Assembly: GCF_000235365.1 (NCBI RefSeq)
Contig: NC_016454.1
Coordinates: 1-64,000 of the forward strand
DNA length: 64,000 bases
From: Eremothecium cymbalariae DBVPG#7215
Taxonomy: Eukaryota; Ascomycota; Saccharomycetes; Saccharomycetales; Saccharomycetaceae
Reading direction: 5' to 3'
Shown here: one piece after another, positions 20,499 through 32,069 of the stretch
Layout: each line of letters begins with the position of its first letter
How positions within the stretch are numbered: position 1 is the first letter of the stretch
Translations under genes and position numbers: made by a program
Notes under the pieces: generated by a model
Told to the model about the DNA's origin: nothing
Database searches by the model: none
Seen by the model: the letters and a program-made list of their open reading frames with translations, nothing else

Positions 20499-21596
20499 AT
20501 GGTTGGTTTTGAGCTTACTGTTCTAGGTGGATTTGGCGGACCGTGGGATGGAGGATTGCAGTCGTTTATGCTTAAACCGACAGGGTCGCAGGAATATGGT
20601 TATGTGTGTGTGGACGCGGGTACAGGGTTGAAGGAGTTGATTAGATTGGCGGCCACGCGTGGCATTGGCGGCAAAGGTATGGTGACGAGTTATTATGAGA
20701 ATGATTATGAACCTGTAGATCGGTTTCATGATTCAAGCTGCAAGATTTTATGTGGCATCGGTACTTTGAGTTCTAAGGCGGCGGACGCATTTGAAGATGG
20801 CGATGGTAAGGGCCAACGAAAAGTGTTAACTTCTGTTGAGAAGGGTTTGGAGCTATACCACGAAATTGGGGAAGTGTTTATAACACACTGCCATTTGGAT
20901 CATATCATGGCGATGGTTGTGAACTCGCCTGTGATTTACGCACATAAGAAGTCAGTATTAGGCTTACCTTTGACGATTGAGGTACTGAAGGAGCATGTGT
21001 TTAATGACAAAATATGGCCTAATTTGGTCAGCGGGGATGAGCCTCCATTCAATTTGATTACCTTTAAGCCCTATGAATCTTATATCTGCAATTCGGTGCC
21101 ACATTGGAACGTCACCTGTTTCCCAGTAAGCCATGGGCTTACTGTTGTAGATCGGAAGCCCTATTATAGCACAGCATACCTGTTCCAGGATGGCAGGGAT
21201 GGGGACTCATTGCTAGTCTGCGGCGATATGGAGTCAGATAGAATCTCAAACATGAGCCATCTCTCCGAGATCTGGAACTACTTGGCTACAAATATCCCAT
21301 TTGAAAGGGTCCGCGGGTTGGTTATGGAATGCTCGACAATGGATTTGAAGGACGAATCACATTTATATGGGCATATGTCAACTAGACATGTTATATGGGA
21401 GTTGAATCGGTTGAAAAAAGCGTACGGCAAACCATTAGATGGGTTGAATGTCATTGTGACGCATATAAAAATGGAATCTTTGGACAAGGATCCAAGAATT
21501 ATAATATTAAAAGAACTAAGAGAAAAGAGTATAGAAAAGGGGTTGGGCGCTATTAAATTTTCGGTTGCTATCCAAGGTTACACTCACTTCATATGA
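20499..21596 (+). CDS. PDE1: Low-affinity cAMP phosphodiesterase Pde1
   Basis: A class II cyclic nucleotide phosphodiesterase that hydrolyses cAMP and damps agonist-induced Ras/PKA signalling in the cytosol. From the ATG at 20499 it has 365 residues (S. cerevisiae 369). It has the metallo-beta-lactamase-like fold of class II enzymes: the N-terminal MVGFELTVLGGFGGPWDGG and the metal motif THCHLDHI (HxHxDH) at about residue 131. Further metal-site segments are CFPVSHG, VCGDMESD, YGHMSTRH and VTHIKMES. As in S. cerevisiae (YGL248W), it follows the HFM1-RMR1-ZIP2 group. Confidence 0.96.
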   Translation: MVGFELTVLGGFGGPWDGGLQSFMLKPTGSQEYGYVCVDAGTGLKELIRLAATRGIGGKGMVTSYYENDYEPVDRFHDSSCKILCGIGTLSSKAADAFEDGDGKGQRKVLTSVEKGLELYHEIGEVFITHCHLDHIMAMVVNSPVIYAHKKSVLGLPLTIEVLKEHVFNDKIWPNLVSGDEPPFNLITFKPYESYICNSVPHWNVTCFPVSHGLTVVDRKPYYSTAYLFQDGRDGDSLLVCGDMESDRISNMSHLSEIWNYLATNIPFERVRGLVMECSTMDLKDESHLYGHMSTRHVIWELNRLKKAYGKPLDGLNVIVTHIKMESLDKDPRIIILKELREKSIEKGLGAIKFSVAIQGYTHFI

Positions 21597-21916
21597 ACAC
21601 CAACGACTTGCATTTCCGTCTTTCCACCGCATACATACATAATCTGTAGTGCCTAATAAGTAATAAGCGCTGCGAATGCAAAAATAACGCCTTCAGCTGT
21701 TTGGAAGGATATCGCCATTAATAAACGATAATATAAATATGAAAGTATATAGTATTGCACTTCCATATATTTAAAAAAAAACAGATATGATGTAACGCCG
21801 AACTTCATTTGTATGATTATGTATCCCTCTGGATGTGTCACATAAATAATATAAACAACGAAGCATGGATTTCCCGCCCCTCCCCTTCCCACCGATCTTC
21901 GTCACAGTAACCCCTG
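21597..21916. other. PDE1-KGD4 convergent spacer
   Basis: About 320 bp between the 3' ends of two convergent genes, AT-rich with an A8 run near 21772. It probably holds both polyadenylation regions. No gene seen. Confidence 0.5.
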
Positions 21917-22477
21917 TTAATTTATCCCTCCATGATTGATTATATCAATCTCGAGTTCCTCCATGGGCCGCATACGGTACTTTTTAGGTAACTCGAGCAA
22001 GGATGACACCTCGTTTTCCTTCAATGGCCTCTGCTTAAACACATACTGGCCCCCGCCACCAGAACCGCCCTTACTCACATAAGGTATAACCTCAAAGGGC
22101 GCTTGCTTAGCCAGGAAATCGCGCACAGACAACCACCGATCAGATCCAGGCATCAACCCATCCACAGTGCATGGATGTGGTACCACATTCATAGCACCTA
22201 TCGCATGCCTCCCACCAACGAACTTAATCATAGGGACGTTCCCCTTAGCAAATGAAACAGCAGAACTACGCATCCCTTCCCCTTTTCCAAACCCCGAAAC
22301 AGACTTTGCTATACCACTGCTGCCTGACTCTTCAGATCGTTCAATAATAATTTTTTTCAAATCGTCCTTACCGCGTCCCAATGATCCAACTATCTTAGTT
22401 GTGCTAACCGGAGACGAGCTTGCTGGCGTAACTAAGTATTTTAATATCGAATTACCGACCTTGTTTAAGAATGACAA
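21917..22477 (-). CDS. KGD4: Kgd4/Ymr31, mitochondrial 2-oxoglutarate dehydrogenase adaptor
   Basis: A small matrix protein that tethers the E3 subunit to the 2-oxoglutarate dehydrogenase core; it was first listed as ribosomal protein Ymr31. The C-terminal 118 residues carry the family signature: VPMIKFVGGRHAIG, VVPHPCTVDGLMPGSD, RPLKENEVSSLLELPKKYR. The open frame gives 186 residues, but family members are about 120. The Met at residue 69 (ATG at 22273) starts a segment (MRSSAVSFAKGNVPMIKFVG) that lines up with the usual N-terminus, so the true start may be 22273. The Ser/Gly/Lys-rich extension upstream could otherwise be a longer presequence. Confidence 0.85.
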   Translation of the reverse strand: MSFLNKVGNSILKYLVTPASSSPVSTTKIVGSLGRGKDDLKKIIIERSEESGSSGIAKSVSGFGKGEGMRSSAVSFAKGNVPMIKFVGGRHAIGAMNVVPHPCTVDGLMPGSDRWLSVRDFLAKQAPFEVIPYVSKGGSGGGGQYVFKQRPLKENEVSSLLELPKKYRMRPMEELEIDIINHGGIN

Positions 22478-23279
22478 CGTGACTTAATGACCGAACAAAT
22501 CCACAAACCAATCTATCTGATTCCCAAATCTACACTCACACACAAATCAACCTGTGATTCAAAGGGTTAGCAAGCTCTTCAAAAAAAGTCCTATTCCTTA
22601 TCTGTTACAAAACCCATTATATAAACCGCTGTAGGAAGAGTGTGTGCGATCTTATTTTATGCTGTGTGTTGCTGGACTCAAAAAGAGAGGGAGGAGGGCT
22701 CTCTGTTCGTCTTTCGGCGTCATTCGGTTCCGATTTCAACCGATTGGCTTCCCGCCTGGCTTATAAAGGTTACCCGGATACGGAACTGTCGATTTCCTGC
22801 ATGTGGGTTACCCGGTGTAGAGGGTGTCCATCTCGTTCGGCTACCATCGTATAGGCATCGAACGTATGGAAAGCTTATGATAGACATCGCAGAAAGAAGA
22901 AGAACATCTCGTATAAGCAAGAATGCGCAAGCTCCGTGGCTCGGATCTCGTTCATTATTCTCTTCTACTTTTTCTCATAGCATTAATGAAAAAAAAATCA
23001 TGAACGGCTAGCATCTGGGTGGAACACGAAAAGCTTTTAATTCTTTTTTTTCGTGTCCTGTATCTCACTCCTCCTAGGTTTTCGCCATCTCTTATTATAA
23101 AAGAACTAGAAGCTTAAAGGTAGCAAATTAGTAAGAGCTCAGGGTTTGGAGTAATAGAGAGATCCAAGCAATAAGTAACAGACTGAAATAAGGGTGCATT
23201 TCAGGTTAATCGAGATTGGTTATACAAGATATATAACAGCACGTACAGGTTATCAGAAAATAATACGAAGGTTTTTCAA
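22478..23279. promoter_or_regulatory. KGD4-RNR2 divergent promoter with two Reb1-type sites
   Basis: An 800-bp divergent intergenic region. Two copies of TTACCCGG, the Reb1 core, lie at 22770-22777 and 22808-22815, spaced 38 bp. Reb1 sites usually mark nucleosome-free promoter regions. The frames near 22640-23011 cross these sites, show no family motifs, and are probably chance. I did not find an obvious Rfx1/Crt1 X-box, the usual DNA-damage element of RNR genes. Confidence 0.5.
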
Positions 23280-24590
23280 ATGTCAGGAGTGTCAAAAGAG
23301 ATGGCAGTTCCAAAGGAGACCCCATCGAAGGTTACAGCAAAGGTTCTATCAGGGCTGGATTTGAAGGAGTCAAAGAAGAATCTAGGGCAGGTGCTAGCAA
23401 AAGAAAATGGCAAGGAAAATGGCAAGGAAAATGGTAAGGAAAACGGTAAGGAAAACGGTAAGGAAAACGGTAATGATAGTTATAATGGAGAGGGGGAGGA
23501 AGAGATAGATTCGGTCAAGTTGAAGCTGTCACAGGCAGCGAAGGAGCACAAAGAGTTTTTGAAATCGCACCAGGTGCAACGTCATAAGTTGAAGGAACTT
23601 GAGAAAGACGAGCCATTGCTTATGGAGAACAAGCGGCGTTTTGTGCTGTTTCCTATCAAGTATCATGATATTTGGCAAGCTTACAAGAGGGCCGAGGCTT
23701 CTTTCTGGACTGCAGAGGAAATAGACTTGTCCAAAGACATCCATGACTGGAACAACCGGATGACGGATAATGAGAGGTATTTCATTTCGCGGGTCTTGGC
23801 GTTCTTTGCAGCATCTGATGGAATTGTAAATGAGAATTTGGTGGAGAACTTTTCTGCTGAGGTACAGGTTCCAGAGGCTAAGTGTTTCTATGGCTTCCAG
23901 ATAATGATGGAGAACATACACTCCGAGACGTACTCTTTATTGATCGACACGTACATTAAGGACCCCAAGGAATCAGAGTTTTTGTTCAATGCGGTAGAGA
24001 CGATCCCTGAGATCAAGGAGAAGGCGGAATGGGCGATCAGATGGATCCAGGACGAGGATGCCTTGTTTGGAGAGCGACTCGTTGCTTTTGCTGCCGTAGA
24101 GGGTATTTTCTTCTCTGGGTCATTTGCTGCTATTTTCTGGCTAAAGAAGAAGGGATTAATGCCCGGGCTAACATTTTCTAATGAGTTAATTTGCAGAGAC
24201 GAGGGTTTGCATACTGACTTTGCTTGTTTGCTCTTTGCTCACCTGAGAAACAAACCAGACCCCAAGATAGTAGAAAGGATTATCACAGAAGCGGTGGACA
24301 TTGAGAAGAGATACTTTATTGATGCCATTCCAGTGGCACTTTTGGGTATGAATGCCGGCTTGATGAGCCAGTATGTAGAGTTTGTTGCTGACAGACTACT
24401 AGTAGCATTGGGAAATAGAAAATATTTCAATGTCACAAATCCATTCGATTTCATGGAGAACATCTCCTTAGCTGGTAAGACTAATTTCTTTGAAAAGAGA
24501 GTTTCTGATTATCAGAAAGCTGGTGTTATGGCAAAGTCCAGTAAACAAGAGTCTGAAACTGGTGCTTTCACGTTTGACGAAGACTTCTAA
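23280..24590 (+). CDS. RNR2: Ribonucleotide reductase small subunit Rnr2
   Basis: The di-iron tyrosyl-radical (R2) subunit that makes deoxynucleotides with Rnr1. The metal and radical residues are all present: Asp180 (AASDGIV), Glu211 and His214 with Tyr218 ([10 protein letters not shown]), then [10 protein letters not shown] and RDEGLHTDF. This marks it as the active Rnr2 type rather than the inactive Rnr4 type. The tail FTFDEDF is the Rnr1-binding end. At 436 residues it is about 37 longer than S. cerevisiae Rnr2. The extra length is mostly a run of Glu-Asn-Gly-Lys tetrapeptides at about 42-64. Confidence 0.97.
   Translation: MSGVSKEMAVPKETPSKVTAKVLSGLDLKESKKNLGQVLAKENGKENGKENGKENGKENGKENGNDSYNGEGEEEIDSVKLKLSQAAKEHKEFLKSHQVQRHKLKELEKDEPLLMENKRRFVLFPIKYHDIWQAYKRAEASFWTAEEIDLSKDIHDWNNRMTDNERYFISRVLAFFAASDGIVNENLVENFSAEVQVPEAKCFYGFQIMMENIHSETYSLLIDTYIKDPKESEFLFNAVETIPEIKEKAEWAIRWIQDEDALFGERLVAFAAVEGIFFSGSFAAIFWLKKKGLMPGLTFSNELICRDEGLHTDFACLLFAHLRNKPDPKIVERIITEAVDIEKRYFIDAIPVALLGMNAGLMSQYVEFVADRLLVALGNRKYFNVTNPFDFMENISLAGKTNFFEKRVSDYQKAGVMAKSSKQESETGAFTFDEDF
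23401..23476 (+). repeat. 12-bp in-frame tandem repeat in RNR2
   Basis: About six copies of a 12-bp unit (AAGGAAAATGGC and variants) encode repeating Lys-Glu-Asn-Gly. The copies differ at third positions (GGC/GGT, AAT/AAC), so the expansion is not wholly recent. The unit KEN also looks like a KEN-box degron core, but in a repeat this may be a coincidence. Confidence 0.9.
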
Positions 24591-24901
24591 ACAATTAAAC
24601 TACCCCGTTAACGCTTATGGAAGTGTTTCTACATAAGCGCTTACATATATGTCAAGTTTTTAAGTTTTTCCAAATAATTACGCTTTAATACCCTTCAAAG
24701 AACGAAGAGTGCTATGGTTCACAATGTGTACAGGCACGATGATGACATTGCAATCTACAACAAGGTAAAAATATAAATAACGAAAATAATCATATATCCT
24801 CACTGTTTCTTTATTGAACTATTCTGTTATTCATAGCAAAAATACATACTGTTCATGAGTATCTGTAGATAAGGTAAAATATATATGTACCGACTCTAAA
24901 A
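24591..24901. other. RNR2-THI4 convergent spacer
   Basis: About 311 bp between the 3' ends of RNR2 and THI4, AT-rich in its second half. No gene or known site is seen. Confidence 0.5.
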
Positions 24902-26504
<1,603 letters not shown>

Positions 26505-27455
26505 ATGTCTAAGAACATTTTAGATGAGATATTATCAGATTCAGATATTTCTAAAGATGAAGATGAAGGGTCAATGGCTAGCTTGAATGCAGATGCATTT
26601 CGATTAGATGGGAAACAACCTACCGATGGTAATGGCAATATGGAATTGTTTGTAAGGGATGAGGATAGCAGTCCGTTGGGCAAGGAAACTGCTAATTCCA
26701 ATCAAGTTTACCGTAGTATCAGTGAAGATGGATCGGATGAAGTGAGTGATATTAAAACACCCCCAAGAGAGCGGAAACGGGTTAGATTTAACGCAGGTCA
26801 AGACGCAGAGACTGATAAAGATGACGATGAGCTAAATCCATGGGACTTGAAAAGAGCTGTGCGAAAACAGTTTAAGGAGAAGCTTCCAGAAAATTACGAG
26901 ATCAAAACCTGGAAACGACCCCCCAAGCATCTAATAAGATCTCTTTTAGAGATTATGGAAGGTAATGTAGAAAGAGCGGCGGAGGACGTTATGAACAAGT
27001 ATAGCGATGAGTGTATACATACCCTAGGCCCTGAAGAGTTTGAAAAGTTCCAAGAGGACAAGAAACAGGTCCTATTCAATATGATTGGGAAGCTAAGAAG
27101 CCGTTTGAAACGAACAAAGTTTCCATCCCGAATTTCTGATCATGCACTTGACATAGAATACATATATACCAAGCGGAATTTCATTCAGCAACGTTATGAG
27201 ACAGAATTAGATAATACGGAAAAAGTGGAATTACAGCTGGTTGAAGAGCAACAAGTCTTGGCTACAATAAAGAATCAAGCCTCTCAAGCAACAGCCAAGC
27301 AGTTACTAGAACAGTTGACCGCAGATCTTCACCCCTCTTTAAATAAGGCGATATCTAACGCATATGGACTTATTAAAGATCAAGAAAATACACGAGAAAC
27401 CTACCTAAGGGATGTTGATAACCTTAACTTAAAGCCTAGCATCAGCGATGCTTAG
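26505..27455 (+). CDS. OKP1: Inner kinetochore protein Okp1 (COMA complex)
   Basis: A subunit of the COMA complex (Ctf19-Okp1-Mcm21-Ame1), corresponding to human CENP-Q, which links centromeric nucleosomes to the outer kinetochore. The 316 residues compare with 406 in S. cerevisiae. The N-terminus is acidic and disordered. The core motif NPWDLKRAVRKQFKEKLPENYEIKTWKRPPKHLI (about 109-142, quoted here as two parts: NPWDLKRAVRKQF, then EKLPENYEIKTWKRPP) is typical. Coiled-coil helices follow (about 215-300). Its position beside PBP1 matches YGR179C-YGR178C. Confidence 0.9.
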   Translation: MSKNILDEILSDSDISKDEDEGSMASLNADAFRLDGKQPTDGNGNMELFVRDEDSSPLGKETANSNQVYRSISEDGSDEVSDIKTPPRERKRVRFNAGQDAETDKDDDELNPWDLKRAVRKQFKEKLPENYEIKTWKRPPKHLIRSLLEIMEGNVERAAEDVMNKYSDECIHTLGPEEFEKFQEDKKQVLFNMIGKLRSRLKRTKFPSRISDHALDIEYIYTKRNFIQQRYETELDNTEKVELQLVEEQQVLATIKNQASQATAKQLLEQLTADLHPSLNKAISNAYGLIKDQENTRETYLRDVDNLNLKPSISDA

Positions 27456-27621
27456 CATTTCTTAAATTCGAGTAATTTCAAATGTCATCTAATACGAATA
27501 GAGCGGGCTTTTTGACTTGGAACGCCACCTTCAGAAAAGTCCACGAACTTAACAGGGTGATAAAGCACCAACAGCAGTAATTGTCGGAAGATATAGCATC
27601 GGATAAGTCACTTTCCCAGTT

Positions 27622-29703
27622 ATGAAGGGTAATTTAAATAGAAGAAAGGAGAACGGGTTTATTCCATCCTCGATAGGCAGGAATCCAAGCGAGGCCAATG
27701 GTTCTTCATCTTTCTATGAGACTGAGGATGTTAGGAAAGCATTCAATGACAGGATGAACTATTTATTTATAAATAGTATTGGTGCGACAGTTATCGTTAC
27801 AGTTTCTTCTGGTGTAAAGTATTCGGGAATCATGGTTGCGTGTAACCCAGTGACATCTAATGGGGTTGATGTTCTTTTAAAGTTTCCTAAGGTAATTGAC
27901 AAGGGAATCGATGAGGAAGACATGTCATCGCTCTCGGAACAACTTGCAGAAACTTTGTTAATCGAAGGTGAAGATGTAGCGGAATTGGAGTTAAAGGATA
28001 TTGATCTCAGTTTGGATGAAAAGTGGGAACAAGCCAGGAAAAAACAAGCGGAGGGACAAAAAACTAAGGGCAAAGAGGAAGAAGGGAGCAGAAATGCGTT
28101 CAAAACAGATATTGATATTTCAGGTACAGCGACAGAACTAAAGGAGCGTGATCTAGAAAAATGGGCGCCCGACGAGGAAGCTTTTGCTCTCGAAGAGTCG
28201 CTTGAAGATAGTGCAGGAGATTGGGATCAATTTGCCGTAAATGAACAGAAGTTCGGCATCATATCTACATTCGATGAACACCTTTATACCACCAAGATAA
28301 ATAAGGGAGACCCGAATTATGAAGCTAGACTGAAGGAGGCAGATCGAATTGCCAAAGAAATTGAATCTCAGGGTGTGGTAGGTAATGTTCATCTTGCTGA
28401 AGAAAGGGGTCTTATTATCGATGATTCGGGAATGGATGAGGAAGACAAATATTCTGGAGTTGACCGTAGAGGCGATGAGTTATTAGCCCAATTAAAGATG
28501 AATGCAAAACCTGCTACAGGAAGGCCTTCGAAATATGTGCCTCCCAGTTTGAGAAGCGAACCTCACCATACGGATCCAGCTATCATATCTTCCACTAAGA
28601 AAGGACGTTCTCCACCAATATCCAAAAGTCCAGTTGATAAAAAATTTGAGCTAGATGATCTGAAGAAGTTTTCCGAAAAGTTCAAGGTCCCCTATAAGAT
28701 GCCTGATGAGGTGAAGCATATTCTGAAGAAAAATGAAGAGACAAAATCCCCAACTTCTCTGAAGGTCAACCCGTCGCTGCCACCCAAACCTACGCCACAA
28801 CCAACCGCAACTTCTTCAACATCTACACCTGTAGCTCCTGCAACAAAATCAATCAGCAGGAATTCCAAGCCCAGCACACCTGCTTCATCCAAGGCTGAGT
28901 TAAGGAGGAATTCAAACAAATTCGGAACACAGGGTGGTCACACTCCAGTTTCTTCTCCATCTAATGGTAGGGCGAATACATATAGGAGACGCAATAACAC
29001 ATCATTTTTTGCAGACGATATTCCACGAGGAATGAAGAAGGACTTCAAAAGGAACTTTAACATGTTTTTGAAGTCTAAAGATGTTTATAACGCCAAGGCG
29101 AAGGAATTCCACAATACGGAAAATAAGAGTATGGAGCCATTCCTCATCGAGAGACCGTACATCACTACGCCTACGTGGATTAACACAATGGAGAAATCCT
29201 ACAAGAGTTTGTTCCCGGACGAAAGAACCGCCATCCAGAAAGCACAAATAAGACTTCAGCAACGTACCATGAACTCTATGAGCGGTAATATGACTATGGG
29301 AAGCATCCCAGGTATGATGGCACTGCCAGTGGGCCCAGGTGGCCCCCAATCGACTCCGTTCATGGCTTCTCCCGGCATGTTTATGCCCTTTCAACCTCAA
29401 CCAATGTTTTATCCGCCAGTACCACAGATGATTACGATAATGGGAGGCCCGGGGGATGAGCGCAGAAGCAATACTCACAGTCCTTCTCCTGGAGCAAGTT
29501 CCCCACATGGTGCCCCTGCATTCATCAATGGCGCCACTCCGATGACCCCATTTGGATATCCTGCCTCATTTCAGCCTATGATGGCTCCTTTAGGTGCGGC
29601 TACTGGTAATGGTGCTGGTGGCCCTAATGGTGGCGGATCCAACTATAAGGGCCACTACCACCATCACGGCAGCAATGGCACTCGTTACCACAGACATAGA
29701 TAA
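27622..29703 (+). CDS. PBP1: Pbp1, ataxin-2 family RNA-binding protein
   Basis: A poly(A)-binding-protein partner that regulates polyadenylation, stress granule formation and TORC1 under respiration. The 693 residues compare with 722 in S. cerevisiae. An Lsm domain spans about 40-95 (NDRMNYLFINSIGATVIVTV, then SGIMVACNP). The LsmAD domain follows, with FGIISTFDEHLYTT at about 211-224. The C-terminus is rich in Met, Pro and Phe (about 550-640), like the methionine-rich redox-sensing phase-separation segment of yeast Pbp1. It ends in a Gly/His-rich tail. Confidence 0.95.
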   Translation: MKGNLNRRKENGFIPSSIGRNPSEANGSSSFYETEDVRKAFNDRMNYLFINSIGATVIVTVSSGVKYSGIMVACNPVTSNGVDVLLKFPKVIDKGIDEEDMSSLSEQLAETLLIEGEDVAELELKDIDLSLDEKWEQARKKQAEGQKTKGKEEEGSRNAFKTDIDISGTATELKERDLEKWAPDEEAFALEESLEDSAGDWDQFAVNEQKFGIISTFDEHLYTTKINKGDPNYEARLKEADRIAKEIESQGVVGNVHLAEERGLIIDDSGMDEEDKYSGVDRRGDELLAQLKMNAKPATGRPSKYVPPSLRSEPHHTDPAIISSTKKGRSPPISKSPVDKKFELDDLKKFSEKFKVPYKMPDEVKHILKKNEETKSPTSLKVNPSLPPKPTPQPTATSSTSTPVAPATKSISRNSKPSTPASSKAELRRNSNKFGTQGGHTPVSSPSNGRANTYRRRNNTSFFADDIPRGMKKDFKRNFNMFLKSKDVYNAKAKEFHNTENKSMEPFLIERPYITTPTWINTMEKSYKSLFPDERTAIQKAQIRLQQRTMNSMSGNMTMGSIPGMMALPVGPGGPQSTPFMASPGMFMPFQPQPMFYPPVPQMITIMGGPGDERRSNTHSPSPGASSPHGAPAFINGATPMTPFGYPASFQPMMAPLGAATGNGAGGPNGGGSNYKGHYHHHGSNGTRYHRHR

Positions 29704-29936
29704 TTAGATTTATCATAGTTTTATATATTTACGTAAATGAAACCGTAAATAATGGAATGATCAGATCCTTTAATGTATTATTATACACGCCAACCTGTCA
29801 TGGTCGTGACATCTGTTGCAGAATTGTTTAACCGAAAATTTCTTATTAAGCCTTACGCCCTTTTTCAAAAAAGGCACATTAGCTTTTTCATCGTTGCAAT
29901 GAGTTATAAAAACGCCAATGCTTAAATCGATGAGCC

Positions 29937-31541
29937 ATGTCAACATACATAAAAGGTCCTGTCTGTGGTACTGATAACTGCAGAAGCAGATTATGGAGGA
30001 TAATTGATGGAAGAAGGACCTGCCAGTATGGCCACGTGATGGAAGGAGATGTGGAGTACAATGACGATGAGGATGATGCTACTGCAATGGGAATCATCAC
30101 GAGAAGGTTGAACCTATCTACAAATGCTATAGGGAACTTTCAAACCAGTCTGAGCCTTACAAAGTCTCAAACTCAGTCTCAGATTCAAGAAGCTTCTCAG
30201 AAATTGTACGGCTCTGCTGGTAAAACTCTGTTTCTGAAATGTTTTCAGCATATATTAAAATTACAATGCAAGTGGCTAATAGAAACCCATAAATTCCCGC
30301 CAGAATTCGAAAGTACAGTAAAGATTATTTGGATGCTGTACTTAAAAAGTATAAGTAGCCATAAATCGTCATTAGATCAACACGAAGAGCGAAGCCCAGA
30401 GAACGATCATGATAATGCTAGTATCATTAATGAAGAAGTTCATGACAGTCCAATCGGCAGAACAGGAAGGCTTGGCCTATCTATGGTATCAAGCATTGCT
30501 ATTATTTATTTAGCATCCGTTCACATGGGCCTTCCTTCTTTTCCCAATGATATTTTGCAATGGATTTGCTCCATGAATATGCCGTACTTTGGGTCGTCAC
30601 GCTATATTCCATCAGTGTGGCACAAGCAGTTGCCAAACTACTACTTGCAGGTACTTGAAGGTGGAACTCCACCTCGAAATGCCCAGCTATATCATAAAAT
30701 CTCATCAATATCAAGGGAGATCAACTTTTGCGCGAAGTTCCAGCATCGGATTCCGTTCCGATTATTACTGTTCAAAGTACTTATCTTGACAGCTCTTCCA
30801 CCAGAATTCTATCTCTATGCGTTATCCCTAATAAACATTACAAATGATCAAGCATCCTTCCACATCGTAAGCCACGACGGTGCACGTTTTACCAGATTGT
30901 ACATGTATCCAGAGATACGTGCTGTCTCCTACTTTATTGTAGCCGTTGACTGGATGTTACAACAACAGAATCATTACAGTAAGAATTTCCTACAATCTTG
31001 GCTACGGTATAAATCAGATAATCAAACACCGGGAAACACTTTTGAAAGAGATAAAAAATTGGTATCCCTTTCCTACCAGAATTCATCACCGTCTCTGTAC
31101 AATTGGCTTCCAGAACAAACTTCATCGTACCTAGACTGGATTGAAAAGAAGTTCCTACCACACTACGATGAGAATTCCAACAGCCATATTCCACTAGATC
31201 ACAAGATTGCGAGACGAAAACTATACAATATTCTACCAATATCTAGACCGATAGACACTTTAAAGGAATCCACCGCTCCACAAAATGTCGCGGCAGATCC
31301 AGCTTCCATTAACCCCACAGAAGCTTCGTTTATTGATAGATTACAAGAGCTATATTTAGATGTGGCCTTGTCTGATGCACCAGCCGTATGCATATCACGT
31401 GCCACACTAGTAGCGAAGGTCAAATCGAAGCTAATACACGACATCGCTTTAGACTTTGGCATCGGATTCAATCAGCTTTCTGAGGCTGTGCAAAGTATCC
31501 AAAAACATTGCATCACTACAATTCGTCGTTACAACAGCTAG
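29937..31541 (+). CDS. RRN7: RNA polymerase I core factor subunit Rrn7
   Basis: A TFIIB-like subunit of core factor (with Rrn6 and Rrn11) that recruits RNA polymerase I to the rDNA promoter in the nucleolus. The 534 residues compare with 514 in S. cerevisiae. The N-terminal zinc ribbon uses Cys10, Cys15, Cys29 and His33 (CGTDNC...CQYGH). An acidic linker and the two divergent cyclin folds follow. The name is supported by the ribbon and by the neighbours RNR2 and APS3 (YJL026W, YJL025W, YJL024C). Confidence 0.93.
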   Translation: MSTYIKGPVCGTDNCRSRLWRIIDGRRTCQYGHVMEGDVEYNDDEDDATAMGIITRRLNLSTNAIGNFQTSLSLTKSQTQSQIQEASQKLYGSAGKTLFLKCFQHILKLQCKWLIETHKFPPEFESTVKIIWMLYLKSISSHKSSLDQHEERSPENDHDNASIINEEVHDSPIGRTGRLGLSMVSSIAIIYLASVHMGLPSFPNDILQWICSMNMPYFGSSRYIPSVWHKQLPNYYLQVLEGGTPPRNAQLYHKISSISREINFCAKFQHRIPFRLLLFKVLILTALPPEFYLYALSLINITNDQASFHIVSHDGARFTRLYMYPEIRAVSYFIVAVDWMLQQQNHYSKNFLQSWLRYKSDNQTPGNTFERDKKLVSLSYQNSSPSLYNWLPEQTSSYLDWIEKKFLPHYDENSNSHIPLDHKIARRKLYNILPISRPIDTLKESTAPQNVAADPASINPTEASFIDRLQELYLDVALSDAPAVCISRATLVAKVKSKLIHDIALDFGIGFNQLSEAVQSIQKHCITTIRRYNS

Positions 31542-32069
31542 GAACACAAGATCGCCTTTCAAGCATTAAATTCCGCAGGCTGATTCCGAGGATGTTCACC
31601 TATCATGCAGATACCGTTGATAACTTTATTCCAAACATAACTCGAGCTCTCGTTTAATACTTTTTCACTTCATTTACGCGGTCGGTGTTTAACTCTTCTA
31701 AGTTACTTTTTTATAATCATTAATCACGATATCACCATCTGTTAAGAACCTCATGATTATGACTTTCAGCTTCCCGTTTCCCATTTCCCAGATTTAGCCT
31801 TCTGCTAACTCTGTTGAAGTTTGATTCTGCCATTATATATGTAAATATTAACTATAAAAAGCCGTTAAACGATTTGCGAACTCTAAGCTTAACAATTTTA
31901 TAACAAACTGCCCAAATCAAGTTTTTGCATAGGAAAGCTAATCAAAATCAATTATCCTATACGAAGAAAAAAGTTTACATATATTGGACCTGGTTTTGGC
32001 TCTTTATCATATTATTGATCTAGGATCTGAGTGTTTTTGCAGTTGGTTGTTTTCTTTGTTTAATCAGAA
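31542..32069. promoter_or_regulatory. ERG1 promoter with paired sterol/anaerobic-type elements
   Basis: About 528 bp upstream of ERG1. TCGTTTAA occurs at 31650-31657 and, inverted, at 31865-31872. This resembles the sterol response core TCGTATA and the anaerobic AR1 element TCGTTTAG that Upc2/Ecm22 bind in S. cerevisiae. Whether it is used here is inferred. Confidence 0.45.

Noticed and set aside
22640..23011. 123-codon frame upstream of RNR2
   Set aside because: It crosses two Reb1-type sites in a divergent promoter and shows no family motif or biased codon use.
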